DNA of 32,078 nucleotides from Streptomyces sp. ISL-36 (GCF_018614205.1 NZ_JAGGOS010000122.1:35624-67701); one strand, 5' to 3'. Shown: positions 1 through 10,765, counted from the stretch's first letter. Translations and numbers: made by a program. Notes: generated from the sequence alone by a model not told the origin.

Positions 1-546
1 CGCGGTACCCACGTCGTCGGGGCCGGTGACCGGCGCGTCCGGTCCGGTGACGAAGGCGTCCGGTCCGGTGACGAAGGCGTCCGGTCCGGTGACGAAGGCG
101 TCCGGCACGGTCGGCGCGTTCGCGGGGCCGCCCGCCGTGGTCTCCCGACCGCTGTCGGCACCGCGCCCCGGCTCGGCCTCACGGCCGCCGTCGGCCGCCT
201 CGGGCATGCCGACGAGACCGGCCTCGCCGGCCGCGCTCCCGGCGGATCCCCCGGCCCCGGGGCCGGACGGAGGGGCCGCGGCGGTGGCCGGAGTTGTCTC
301 CGCCTGGCTCTCGTCAGGGCCTGTCGGGGCTTCGGGACCCGCCCCGGAAGGACTTCCCCCTGGCCCCTCGGCGGACGGCTGGGCTGCGGTACCCGGCCGG
401 GCCTCCCTGTCCGGGAGGGCTTCTGGCAGGGTCTGCGGGGCCGGGCCGGACTCAGGCCTGGACGGCCCCCCGGGGGCCGCGCCCGGGCCCCGGCCGAGGG
501 TGCGGCGGCGGGGCGGGCGGGACGTTTCGTCGGGGGGCGGGGGCAT
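1..546 (-). CDS. scpA: ScpA N-terminal part (condensin/SMC complex subunit), cut by window edge
   Basis: An open frame of 182 codons starts at ATG 546 and runs off the left edge without a stop. In-frame upstream there is a TAA and no other usable start. The visible part is a Pro/Gly/Ala/Glu-rich, probably disordered extension; residues about 13-22 (RRRTLGRGPG) resemble the start I recall for Streptomyces ScpA proteins, which carry long disordered leaders before the kleisin domain. The kleisin domain itself lies outside the window, so the call rests on this motif and on position: in Streptomyces a ParA-like gene is followed by a small gene, scpA and scpB. The start is 45 bp after the upstream gene's stop, and I see no strong Shine-Dalgarno. 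ScpA bridges the SMC heads with ScpB in chromosome condensation and segregation. Residues about 148-175 hold tandem heptads (PDAFVTG). It could be another disordered protein if synteny is broken. Confidence 0.72.
   Translation of the reverse strand, partial: MPPPPDETSRPPRRRTLGRGPGAAPGGPSRPESGPAPQTLPEALPDREARPGTAAQPSAEGPGGSPSGAGPEAPTGPDESQAETTPATAAAPPSGPGAGGSAGSAAGEAGLVGMPEAADGGREAEPGRGADSGRETTAGGPANAPTVPDAFVTGPDAFVTGPDAFVTGPDAPVTGPDDVGTA
20..103. repeat. Four tandem 21-bp units in scpA
   Basis: Units at 20-40, 41-61, 62-82 and 83-103. The last three are identical (ggtccggtgacgaaggcgtc plus c); the first is a variant. Each encodes seven residues on the minus strand (PDAFVTG, variant PDAPVTG), so copy-number change keeps the frame. 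The repeat lies in the disordered N-terminal extension of ScpA. Confidence 0.9.
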
Positions 547-591
547 CGGGGTCCAGGGAGGAGCAGGAGCGCGGCAGCCCGCAGGTTACCT

Positions 592-1119
592 TCAGCGGCC
601 GCGCAGACGCCGTACGAGGATGCTCGCGTCGCCTCGGGACTCCAGGTCCGCCAGGACCACCGCCACCGCCTCGCGGACGATCCGGCCCCGGTCCACGGCG
701 AGGCCGTGCTCGCCGCGGAGCACCAGACGCGCGTGCTCCAGGTCCATCAGCTCCTCCGCGGAGACGTAGACCGTGATCTTCTCGTCGTGCCGCTCGCGCC
801 CGCTCGGCCGCCGGTTCGGCGACCTGCCCCGCCGTCGCGCCTGAGCCGGAGCGGCGGGCGCCGCCGCGGCGCCCTGGGCCGGAGCCGTGGGCTCCGCCGT
901 CCTGGCCCGCGGTTCCGCGGTCTCCGACTCCGCCGCCGAGTGCTCCGCGGAGCCGGAGCCCGAGCCGGAGCCCGGACCTTCCGCCGCCTCCGTGTCGCTC
1001 TCGCCCGCCGGAGCCGGCACCCGGGCCTCGCCCCGGCGGGGTGAGGACGACTGCAGCGCCATCCCCCCGGTCGTACGGAACAGCTCGTCGGCGCCGGGCA
1101 GACTCACTCGGCGTGACAC
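592..1119 (-). CDS. Small basic protein with RHH-like C-terminus, partner of ParA-like ATPase
   Basis: 175 residues from GTG 1119, overlapping the end of the ParA-like gene by 16 bp, with GGGAGG about 12 nt upstream; this implies translational coupling. Three parts are visible. Residues 1-20 form a short ordered-looking peptide (RRVSLPGADELFRTTGG). Residues about 21-108 are a Ser/Gly/Ala/Pro/Glu-rich linker. Residues about 110-175 look like a ribbon-helix-helix (CopG/MetJ-type) fold: a basic entry, a beta strand (KITVYVS), then two helices. Small RHH or ParB-like partners commonly follow ParA genes and load or stimulate the ATPase, so a DNA-binding ParA partner is the natural inference. This corresponds by position to the unnamed gene between the ParA-like gene and scpA in S. 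coelicolor. The fold is inferred from pattern only. Confidence 0.7.
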   Translation of the reverse strand: MSRRVSLPGADELFRTTGGMALQSSSPRRGEARVPAPAGESDTEAAEGPGSGSGSGSAEHSAAESETAEPRARTAEPTAPAQGAAAAPAAPAQARRRGRSPNRRPSGRERHDEKITVYVSAEELMDLEHARLVLRGEHGLAVDRGRIVREAVAVVLADLESRGDASILVRRLRGR

Positions 1120-2237
1120 CGGGCGAGCACCTCCCTGGCGAGCTGGCGGTAGGCGGCGGCACCCACGGAGTTCGAGGCGTACGTCGTGATCGGCTCACCG
1201 GCGACCGTGGTCTCCGGGAAGCGCACGGTCCGGCCGATCACCGTGTGGTACACGTGGTCGTCGAAGGCCTCGACGACCCGCGCCAGAACCTCACGGCTGT
1301 GCACGGTCCGGGAGTCGTACATCGTGGCGAGGATGCCGTCGAGCTCCAGCTCGGGGTTGAGCCGCTCCTGGACCTTCTCGATCGTCTCGGTCAGCAGGGC
1401 CACACCGCGCAGCGCGAAGAACTCGCATTCCAGCGGCACGATGACCTTGTGAGCCGCCGTCAGCGCGTTCACGGTCAGCAGACCGAGCGAGGGCTGACAG
1501 TCGATCACGATGTAGTCGTAGTCGTTCATCAGCGGCTTCAGGGCGCGCTGGAGCGTGGACTCGCGCGCGACCTCGCTGACCAACTGCACCTCGGCCGCAG
1601 ACAAATCGATATTGCTGGGCAGCAGGTCCATGTTGGGCACGGCGGTCTTGAGCAGCACCTCGTCCGCCGACATGCCCCGCTCCATGAGCAGGTTGTAGAC
1701 GGTGAGGTCGAGCTCCATCGGGTTCACACCGAGACCGACCGACAGGGCACCCTGCGGGTCGAAGTCGACGAGCAGCACCCGCCGCCCGTACTCCGCGAGC
1801 GCCGCACCCAGGTTGATGGTCGACGTGGTCTTGCCGACGCCGCCCTTCTGGTTGCACATCGCGATGATCTTCGCGGGTCCGTGATCGGTCAACGGGCCCG
1901 GGATCGGGAAGTACGGCAGTGGCCGTCCGGTGGGGCCGATCCGCTCGCGGCGCTGGCGGGCAGCGTCGGGTGCGAGGGTGGCCGCGTACTCCGGATCGGG
2001 CTCGTACTCGGCGTCGGGGTCGTAGAAGTGCCCCTCGGGCACCTCGTCGTAGGCGGCGAAGTGGGTGGACTCTCGGCCACTCTCGTTGCCGGCCGTGGCG
2101 TTCACGTGTAGGCCGTCCATCATCTTCATCGTGTGGGCTGTCGTCATGGGCTGATGTGTCTCGAAAGTTCGGACAGCGACGGAGCCGACAGGGATTCCTG
2201 GCTGTCCACCCCCGGGAGTAAATGTCGACTCATTCAC
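1104..2237 (-). CDS. parH: ParA/Soj-family chromosome-partitioning ATPase (ParH-like)
   Basis: 377 residues from GTG 2237, chosen because AAGGAGGT lies 11 nt upstream; the frame stays open further up, but that Shine-Dalgarno would then be coding. Residues 1-120 are an acidic extension. Then follow the deviant Walker A (KGGVGKTT, residues 131-138, with the signature lysine K131), the A' motif (VDFDPQG) and Walker B (YIVIDCQPS). ParA ATPases form ATP-dependent dimers on nucleoid DNA and position chromosomes or protein cargo. This is not the oriC-linked parA, which sits next to parB. The match in Streptomyces is the second ParA homologue (SCO1772, called ParH in my memory of the literature), upstream of scpA-scpB, and Rv1708 upstream of scpA in M. 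tuberculosis. The gene leads the parH - RHH gene - scpA operon. Symbol certainty is lower than family certainty. Confidence 0.93.
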   Translation of the reverse strand: MNESTFTPGGGQPGIPVGSVAVRTFETHQPMTTAHTMKMMDGLHVNATAGNESGRESTHFAAYDEVPEGHFYDPDAEYEPDPEYAATLAPDAARQRRERIGPTGRPLPYFPIPGPLTDHGPAKIIAMCNQKGGVGKTTSTINLGAALAEYGRRVLLVDFDPQGALSVGLGVNPMELDLTVYNLLMERGMSADEVLLKTAVPNMDLLPSNIDLSAAEVQLVSEVARESTLQRALKPLMNDYDYIVIDCQPSLGLLTVNALTAAHKVIVPLECEFFALRGVALLTETIEKVQERLNPELELDGILATMYDSRTVHSREVLARVVEAFDDHVYHTVIGRTVRFPETTVAGEPITTYASNSVGAAAYRQLAREVLARCHAE

Positions 2238-2313
2238 AAGTCGTCTTACCTCCTTGGATGTGACCAGGAACATTTATCGATAGGTCAGCGTGGCACCATG
2301 CCGACGGTTGGCG

Positions 2314-2343
2314 ACTCTATGGCGTGTCACCGGTCCGCAGCAA
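2314..2343 (-). promoter_or_regulatory. Candidate HrdB-type promoter for parH-like operon
   Basis: Minus strand: -35 TTGCTG (2343-2338), 18-nt spacer, -10 TAGAGT (2319-2314). Transcription would begin near 2307, leaving about 70 nt of leader. The -10 is a good vegetative match and the -35 is partial. No experimental support. Confidence 0.4.
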
Positions 2344-2420
2344 CACAATCCGCCGGACCCGGCCCGATGTGTCGGCAACCGAACACCCCTCTGTCAAGGG
2401 TGCACGGCCACGCATCCGCA

Positions 2421-2442
2421 CGTTTCGGGGGTGTGCGAAACG
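2421..2442. promoter_or_regulatory. Inverted repeat with parS-like half-sites upstream of parH-like gene
   Basis: Perfect 7-bp arms CGTTTCG (2421-2427) and CGAAACG (2436-2442) with an 8-nt centre. The arms contain GTTTC and GAAAC, the half-sites of the parS palindrome, but they are spaced by 10 bp instead of 4, so this is not a standard parS. It lies upstream of the candidate promoter and could bind the RHH protein or another regulator. Confidence 0.35.
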
Positions 2443-2498
2443 GTTAAAGGGTTACGTTCGAGGCGAGTTGCACAAGGCCCCTGAAGTGGCCGGACACA

Positions 2499-2537
2499 CA
2501 TCCGGCCGGACCTTGGTGCACAAGGTCCGGCCGGATG
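2499..2537 (-). terminator. Hairpin terminator of ald
   Basis: Perfect 17-bp stem: 2499-2515 pairs with 2521-2537, with a 5-nt loop (gtgca). It starts about 40 nt past the ald stop on the minus strand. There is no U-tract, which is common in Streptomyces. Confidence 0.85.
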
Positions 2538-2578
2538 CGTGAGGTTGACGGCACGCGTTGACGTGTCGTCCGGGAGGG

Positions 2579-3694
<1,116 letters not shown>

Positions 3695-3800
3695 CGTCGA
3701 TCACGGTCCTTGAATCAGGGGGATAACTGGGGGCAATGCGATACATACCCGGCCGCCATACGGCGCACCGGGACAGACCGCGATCGAACGCGGCGCACCC

Positions 3801-3828
3801 AGTCTAATGAAGGAGTTCCCGCTGTCTA
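3801..3828 (-). promoter_or_regulatory. Candidate ald promoter
   Basis: Minus strand: TAGACA (3828-3823), 16-nt spacer, TAGACT (3806-3801); the predicted leader is about 100 nt. It sits only 13 bp past the stop of the upstream STAND-ATPase gene, in the one gap available to ald. Sequence match only. Confidence 0.4.
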
Positions 3829-3841
3829 GCCTTGCAAAGCA

Positions 3842-5827
3842 TTAATCTTCGAGAGAAGCACTGCGGATTTCGTAGGCGGAGGACTCGGTTCCCAGCATAG
3901 TTTCGGCCGCTGAGCGGTGCAGACGGGCCGCGGCCGGGTCGCCGAGCCGGTCGAGAGTGTCGGCCAGCCGGAGCCGCAGAGCGGCCTGGAGCCGTACGTC
4001 CTGAGCACGCCGGGCCCACTCGACCGCTTCCTCGCAGGTCCGCAGGGACTCCTCGGGCCGCCCCGCGTACTCCTGGACCCGGGCGGCCTCGCTCAACGCC
4101 CTTGCGTAGCCGGGGAGATCGGCCAGCCGCCGGTACCCCGCGGCGGCGGCGCGCCAGTTCCGCAGGGCCTCGCCGTAACGGCCGGCATAGGTCTGCACCG
4201 CGCCGAGCCGTGCGTACAGCCGGGCCTGGTCGGCCCGCTCGTCGCGGGCGAGGCGCTGGGCGAGGGCGCGGCCGTACCAGTCACCGGCCCGCTGCCAGTC
4301 CCCCAGCTCCTGGTAGGAGCCGCCTACGGATTCCATCGCCCGGCCGATCGCGTACGGGTCGTTCGCGGCCTTTCCGGCGTCCAGCGCCGCCCGGTAGCGG
4401 GCCAGCGCGTCCTGGGTCCGGCCCGTCCTGGCGTCGAGATCGGCGAGATTCAGCAGCGCCGCGGCCCGCTCCCGGTGCAGGCCGCGCCGCTCGGCCACGT
4501 CCAGGACCAGCCGGTGCAGTCCGTACAGGTCGGCCGCTGCCGCCTCGGCGCCGCGGTGCGCGGTCTCGGCCCGGACCAGGGAGGCGACCAGGCGGCGGGC
4601 CAGGGTGTCGAGCTCGCCGTCGGCGACGGCGAGACGGGCGGCGGCGAGCAGGACGGGCCTGCGACCGTCCAGCCAAGCGGCGGCGGCCGGCGCGTTCGGG
4701 AAGCGCAGTGCGCGGGGCAGACCGGCGAGTTTCTTGCGGGCGGAGGACCCCTCGGGCTCGGTGACCGCCCGGCAGGACTGGAGGAGCCGGACGGTCCGCT
4801 CCAGCATCCGGGCCCGGGCGAGCTGCACCTCGGCGGGCCGGTCGCGCTCCTCCATCTGTGCGCGCAGCAGGGGGACGAGATGCCCGGGCACCTCGTACTC
4901 CCCCGCTCCCCCGTCCCGGACAAGGCCCAGGGCGACGAAGCCGGCGAGGGTGGTCGCGGCCCCCGAGACGGAGCAGCCCGCCAGGGCGGAGGCGGTGTGG
5001 GCGTCGGCACGCCCGAGGGGCGCGAGGCAGAGGAATCGCAGTATCCGGGCGGCGGGCTGGGCCAGGGAGTCGTGGACCAGCTGGAAGGCGCGGGAGAGCG
5101 GGTCGCCGCTCAGCGCGCGCAGCCGCTTGGCGAGATCGGCGACGGAGGCCTTCGGGCGGGCGGCGAGCCAGCCGCCGGCCAGCACCACGGCGGCGGGCTG
5201 ACCGCCGCACTCCTCGACCAGGCTCTCGGCGGCCTGGGGGTCGACGGTCACCCGGACGGAACCGGTGAGGGTGGTGAGCAGTTCGATCGCGGACTTGGGG
5301 TCGAGACCGCCGAGGGTGCAGGGTCGGACATCGGGAATCCCGGTGAGGGGGCCCTTGGCCACGGCGACGACGAGGGCGTCCGGGTTGTCCGGGATCAGCG
5401 GGTCGACCTGCTCGGCGTCGACGGCGTCGTCGAGGACGAGGACGGTGCGGCGCACGGCGAGGGCGTCGCGGACCAGTGCGGTGAGCTCGTCCTCGGCGGC
5501 TCCCGGGGGTTCCGCGACCCCGAGGTCCTTCAGCAGTCCCTGGGCGGCCCGGCCGGTGGGAACGGGTTCCCCGCCGGGCTCGGTCAGCCGGGCGCGGTAC
5601 ACCCCGTCGGGGTAGAGCCCGCCGAGCCCGGCGACGAGTTCGGTGGCGAGCGCGGTCCGTCCGGAACCTGCCCGTCCGGCGATCAGCAGCACCCGTGCGC
5701 GGGGGGCCTTGTGGCCGGCGAGGGTGTCGAGTCCGGTCCGTTCGATGTCGGCGCGCAGAGCCTTCAACTCCCGCTGCCGCCCGAAGAAACCCCGCACTCC
5801 GCCCGCTGCCACCGCCTGATCCGTCAC
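3842..5827 (-). CDS. STAND-type P-loop ATPase with C-terminal TPR repeats
   Basis: 661 residues from GTG 5827 (GGGAG about 9 nt upstream); an in-frame GTG at 5881 is a weaker alternative. Residues 14-20 (FFGRQRE) are the typical entry to AAA/NB-ARC modules. Walker A GRAGSGRT is at 51-58 and a Walker B-like VLVLDDA follows. The middle is Ala/Leu-rich helical, and the C-terminal third has at least four TPR-like helix pairs (NLADLDARTGRTQDALARYR and successors). This is the architecture of AfsR-like and other STAND proteins but without a SARP DNA-binding domain or any visible effector domain. STAND proteins act as ATP-gated switches that sense through their repeats; the ligand and output here are unknown. 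The gene lies between NUDIX and ald, 209 bp from the NUDIX gene, and probably has its own promoter. No export signal is seen. Confidence 0.85.
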   Translation of the reverse strand: MTDQAVAAGGVRGFFGRQRELKALRADIERTGLDTLAGHKAPRARVLLIAGRAGSGRTALATELVAGLGGLYPDGVYRARLTEPGGEPVPTGRAAQGLLKDLGVAEPPGAAEDELTALVRDALAVRRTVLVLDDAVDAEQVDPLIPDNPDALVVAVAKGPLTGIPDVRPCTLGGLDPKSAIELLTTLTGSVRVTVDPQAAESLVEECGGQPAAVVLAGGWLAARPKASVADLAKRLRALSGDPLSRAFQLVHDSLAQPAARILRFLCLAPLGRADAHTASALAGCSVSGAATTLAGFVALGLVRDGGAGEYEVPGHLVPLLRAQMEERDRPAEVQLARARMLERTVRLLQSCRAVTEPEGSSARKKLAGLPRALRFPNAPAAAAWLDGRRPVLLAAARLAVADGELDTLARRLVASLVRAETAHRGAEAAAADLYGLHRLVLDVAERRGLHRERAAALLNLADLDARTGRTQDALARYRAALDAGKAANDPYAIGRAMESVGGSYQELGDWQRAGDWYGRALAQRLARDERADQARLYARLGAVQTYAGRYGEALRNWRAAAAGYRRLADLPGYARALSEAARVQEYAGRPEESLRTCEEAVEWARRAQDVRLQAALRLRLADTLDRLGDPAAARLHRSAAETMLGTESSAYEIRSASLED

Positions 5828-5998
5828 GGGCCACGCTCCCGTCCACCTGCGCACGAGCCGATCCCGCGGGGGTCTCCGCACGGGCGATCCCGAGCGTAGT
5901 TCAGGGCAGGGTCCCGACCCGGCGGAGCGGGACGGAGCAGCGCGGACAAATCCCCCGATCGGATCAGCCGATGTTCAGACCGGTCGGAGGACGGGGTT

Positions 5999-6035
5999 CC
6001 CCCGGGGCCGCCGCAGGAGCCGCCGGCCCCGGGGG
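5999..6035 (-). terminator. Hairpin terminator right after the NUDIX gene
   Basis: Perfect 12-bp GC stem: 5999-6010 pairs with 6024-6035, 13-nt loop. It begins 1 nt after the NUDIX stop codon (6039-6037) on the minus strand. No U-tract. Confidence 0.7.
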
Positions 6036-6036
6036 C

Positions 6037-6663
6037 TCACGCCTCGAAGGGGCGGGCGGGCCAGGGGGCGTCCGCGGGGCGGAGGGCGTCGAGGCCCTCG
6101 CCCGTGCGGGCGGCCAGCACCGAGAGGACTCCCACCACCAGGCAGTTGTTGTGCAGCTCGCCCGCCAGGACATCCCGCGCCAGGTCCGCCAGGGGGACCC
6201 GCGCCAGTTCCATGTCGGCCTCCTCCTCGAAGACCTCGAAGCGTTCGCCGTCCGCCTCCGACAGGCCCCGCGCCAGGAAGATCCGTACCGCCTCGTCGCA
6301 GCCGCCCGGCGTCGTGTAGACGTCGGTCAGGACCCGCCAGTCCTCCGCCTTGACGTGCGCCTCCTCGTACAGCTCGCGCTCCGCGGCGTGCAGCGGATTC
6401 TCGCCGGGCACGTCGAGGAGTCCCGCCGGGATCTCCCAGAGCTTCTGCCGCACGGGGTGCCGGTACTGCTTGAGCAGCAGGACCCGGTCCTGGTCGTCGA
6501 GGGCGAGGACGGCCACCGATCCGGGGTGGACCTGGTAGTCGCGGCGCGCGACCGTGCCGTCCGGCATGACCACGTCGTCCGTGCGGACACTCGTCTTGTT
6601 GCCCTGGAAGGGGGTCGCCGTCGCGACGACCTGCCACTCCTCCGGGGTGTCCTGCACCTGCAT
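6037..6663 (-). CDS. NUDIX hydrolase, ADP-ribose pyrophosphatase type
   Basis: 208 residues from ATG 6663, chosen for GGGAGG 6 nt upstream; an open extension to 6723 overlaps the pyrG terminator and is unlikely. The NUDIX box begins at G81 (AGLLDVPGE) and ends with RELYEEA at 96-102, giving the catalytic Arg/Glu set. The region after it (TPGGCDEAVRIFLAR) matches the ADP-ribose/sugar-nucleotide branch, which hydrolyses ADP-ribose to AMP and ribose-5-phosphate with divalent metal. The box has one extra residue between the first Gly and Glu relative to the GX5E consensus. It follows pyrG by 75 bp, with a terminator between. The same neighbour order occurs in M. tuberculosis (pyrG Rv1699, NUDIX Rv1700). 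Confidence 0.92.
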   Translation of the reverse strand: MQVQDTPEEWQVVATATPFQGNKTSVRTDDVVMPDGTVARRDYQVHPGSVAVLALDDQDRVLLLKQYRHPVRQKLWEIPAGLLDVPGENPLHAAERELYEEAHVKAEDWRVLTDVYTTPGGCDEAVRIFLARGLSEADGERFEVFEEEADMELARVPLADLARDVLAGELHNNCLVVGVLSVLAARTGEGLDALRPADAPWPARPFEA

Positions 6664-6686
6664 CTGAAGCCTCCCACATGCGAAAA

Positions 6687-6720
6687 CCGGGGTACGCGTC
6701 CCGAAGGACCCGTACCCCGG
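6687..6720 (-). terminator. Rho-independent terminator of pyrG
   Basis: On the minus strand 6720-6711 pairs with 6696-6687 (10 bp), then one C-C mismatch, then 4 bp closed by a TTCG tetraloop. TTTTCG follows the stem. It sits 18 nt past the pyrG stop and separates pyrG from the NUDIX gene. Confidence 0.85.
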
Positions 6721-6738
6721 CAACGGTAACGCCAGGTA

Positions 6739-8403
<1,665 letters not shown>

Positions 8404-8841
8404 CGCCAAGAGGGGGCTCCCGTGGTCGCGTTCTGGAGGTGCGTACCGGCTTCCCCTCCGGAAGAATCGGGGGGTGCCGTCGCTGCGGTTTCGGGGGCCT
8501 CGGCTTTCACCGTTTCCCACCGGTCCACGGGGTACCAGGGTATCAGCGACGAAGGGAGACCGCTTCCGGCCACACGGGGCACTCGGGTGCATACGGACGG
8601 CGACAACACAGGTCACGTGGCCTCACCCGTTCGGCGCAGCGCCGTTACAAGCGCGTAGCCCCGGCCGCTCGGGGTGCGTCGTATCCTGCTCGGACACTCT
8701 CTGCCGAGCCGGACCGGCCATCGGCACCACCCCCGCCAGTCAACCGGAAGCAAGGGCTCGTCAACGACCCCTTGACTGCTGGCACCATCTGTAGGAAGCG
8801 CCCCGCGGGGCGGACGTTGGCCGTTCGACTGGAGATAGCAC
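8404..8841. promoter_or_regulatory. Divergent pyrG / GH15 regulatory region
   Basis: 438 bp without a convincing gene, holding the promoters of pyrG (left) and the GH15 gene (right). I could not fix either promoter confidently. The right part has an inverted repeat, CAGTCAA (8737-8743) and TTGACTG (8772-8778), with a further GTCAAC at 8760-8765; TTGACT at 8772-8777 may serve as a -35 for the GH15 gene or the set may be an operator. A GC palindrome (cgccccgcggggcg) lies near 8800. Confidence 0.5.
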
Positions 8842-10644
8842 GTGGCCGGGCGCATCGAGGATTACGCACTCATCGGAGACATGCAGACCGCCGCACTGGT
8901 CTGCCGGGACGGCAGCGTGGACTGGCTGTGCCTGCCCCGCTTCGATTCGCACGCCGTTTTCGCGGGGCTGCTCGGGACGGAGGAACACGGGTTCTGGCGG
9001 GTCGGTCCCGCCGGTCCCAACGGCTCCGCCCCGGCTCCGGCCGACCGGCGCCGCTACCGCGGCGACTCGCTCATCCTGGAGTCCGAGTGGGACACCCCGC
9101 GCGGCACGGTCCGGGTGACCGATTTCATGCCCCCGCGTGACGGCGCTCCGCAGCTGATCCGGATCGTGGAGGGCGTCTCGGGCCGGGTGCAGATGCGCTC
9201 GGCGCTGCGGATGCGGTTCAGCTATGGACGGGTGGTGCCGTGGGTGCACAAGGTCGGGGACCGTACGGTCGCCGTCGCCGGCCCCGACTCGGTGTGGCTG
9301 GACATGGACGCCGAGACGCACGGCAAGGACCTCACCACGTACTCCGAGTTCACCGTCACGCCCGGCGACCGGATCACCTTCACGCTCAGCTGGCAGCCCT
9401 CGCACAAGGAGCCGCCGCCGCTGCCGGACCCGGAGGGTTCGCTGGAGGCGACCGTCGACTTCTGGCGGGAGTGGGTCGAGCACTGCACGTACCACGGGCC
9501 GTACCGCGAGGCCGTGGTCCGCTCGCTCATCACGCTGAAGGCGCTGACGTACGCGCCCACGGGCGGCATCGTCGCCGCGCCGACCACCTCCCTGCCGGAG
9601 GAGATCGGCGGCGTGCGGAACTGGGACTACCGCTACACCTGGCTCCGCGACGCGGCGATCACCCTCTCGTCGATGCTGCGCACCGGCTACCGCGAGGAGG
9701 CCCGCGCCTGGCGTGACTGGCTGCTCAGGGCGGTCGCCGGCGACCCGGAGAACCTGCAGATCATGTACGGGATCGCCGGCGAGCGCGAGCTCGGCGAGGC
9801 GGAGCTGGACTGGCTGCCCGGGTACGAGAACTCCGGCCCGGTCCGCGTGGGCAACGGGGCGGCGAACCAGCTCCAGCTCGACGTGTACGGCGAGGTCACC
9901 GAGGCCCTGCACCTGGCGCACATGACGGGCCTGTCCCGCAACGACTACGCCTCCCTGCTGCAGCTCAAGCTGATCCGGTACCTGGAAACCCACTGGGACC
10001 AGCCCGACGAGGGCATCTGGGAGGTCCGCGGCCCGCGCCGGCACTTCGTGCACTCCAAGGTGATGGCCTGGGTGGCGGTCGACCGCACCATCAAGCTGAT
10101 CGAGTCCGGTGACGCCGACGGCCCGCTGGAGCGCTGGCGCGAGCTGCGCGACGACATCCACCGGGACGTCTGCGAGAAGGGCTACGACAAGGACCGGAAC
10201 ACGTTCACGCAGTCGTACGGCTCCAAGGAGCTGGACGCCTCGCTGCTGCTGATTCCGCAGATGGGTTTCCTGCCGCCGGACGACAAGCGGGTCATCGGCA
10301 CGATCGAGGCGATCCAGCGGGAGCTGTCCACGGAGGACGGCTTCGTGCTGCGCTATCCGACGGCCGGCGAGGAGGCGGGCGTGGACGGTCTGGAGGGCGA
10401 CGAGGGGGCTTTCCTGGCCTGCTCGTTCTGGCTCGCCGACGACCTGGCGATGATCGGGCGGGTGGACGAGGCCCGCAAGCTCTTCGAGAAGCTGCTCTCG
10501 CTCCGCAACGACCTCGGGCTGCTCGCGGAGGAGTGGGACTCGCGGCTCCAGCGGCAGGTGGGGAACTTCCCGCAGGCGTTCAGCCATGTTCCGCTGATCG
10601 ACACCGCGCTGCGGCTCACCGCGAGCGGCGCGTACGGCGGTTAG
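8842..10644 (+). CDS. Glycoside hydrolase family 15 protein (glucoamylase/trehalase-like)
   Basis: 600 residues from GTG 8842 with GGAG 7 nt upstream. The start (IEDYALIGDMQTAALVCRDG) is the hallmark of the large bacterial GH15 group that includes mycobacterial trehalase. The N-terminal beta domain is followed by an (alpha/alpha)6 barrel. The first catalytic segment is near residues 258-272 (RNWDYRYTWLRDAA) and the second, with the catalytic glutamate, near 563-586 (LLAEEWDSRLQRQVGN). Members hydrolyse alpha-glucosidic bonds in glucose-releasing, inverting reactions; many actinobacterial members act on trehalose, so trehalase and glucoamylase activity are both possible. No signal peptide, so it is cytoplasmic. 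It is divergent from pyrG and lies upstream of, but probably not co-transcribed with, the BBE oxidase, which has its own leader structure 120-150 bp further on. Confidence 0.9.
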   Translation: MAGRIEDYALIGDMQTAALVCRDGSVDWLCLPRFDSHAVFAGLLGTEEHGFWRVGPAGPNGSAPAPADRRRYRGDSLILESEWDTPRGTVRVTDFMPPRDGAPQLIRIVEGVSGRVQMRSALRMRFSYGRVVPWVHKVGDRTVAVAGPDSVWLDMDAETHGKDLTTYSEFTVTPGDRITFTLSWQPSHKEPPPLPDPEGSLEATVDFWREWVEHCTYHGPYREAVVRSLITLKALTYAPTGGIVAAPTTSLPEEIGGVRNWDYRYTWLRDAAITLSSMLRTGYREEARAWRDWLLRAVAGDPENLQIMYGIAGERELGEAELDWLPGYENSGPVRVGNGAANQLQLDVYGEVTEALHLAHMTGLSRNDYASLLQLKLIRYLETHWDQPDEGIWEVRGPRRHFVHSKVMAWVAVDRTIKLIESGDADGPLERWRELRDDIHRDVCEKGYDKDRNTFTQSYGSKELDASLLLIPQMGFLPPDDKRVIGTIEAIQRELSTEDGFVLRYPTAGEEAGVDGLEGDEGAFLACSFWLADDLAMIGRVDEARKLFEKLLSLRNDLGLLAEEWDSRLQRQVGNFPQAFSHVPLIDTALRLTASGAYGG

Positions 10645-10765
10645 CCGGCTTAGGGCGGTCGGCCGCCGGCGTACGGCGGTCAGCGGCGTACGGGATACGG
10701 CCGGCGGCCGGATTACGGCTGAGGCGCGGGCAGCGGCCCGCCGGAATAGGCTGGAAGGGTCCTGT

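Larger units (their letters stand above)
2238..2498. other. Leader/promoter region of the parH-like operon
   Basis: No convincing gene is present between the parH-like start and the ald terminator. Reading on the minus strand it holds an inverted repeat at 2421-2442, a candidate promoter at 2314-2343, about 70 nt of leader, and the AAGGAGGT ribosome-binding site. It is less GC-rich than the surroundings, as expected for regulatory DNA. Confidence 0.6.

Noticed and set aside
2421..2442. True parS site
   Set aside because: Half-sites match, but the central spacing is 10 bp instead of 4, so ParB binding is not expected; kept only as an inverted repeat.
3917..5899. A 660-codon plus-strand frame opposite the STAND ATPase
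   Set aside because: GC-driven antisense frame; the minus-strand frame carries the P-loop and TPR motifs.
8404..8600. N-terminal extension of pyrG to 8616
   Set aside because: Family alignment starts at ATG 8403, and the upstream frame has no homology or ribosome-binding site.
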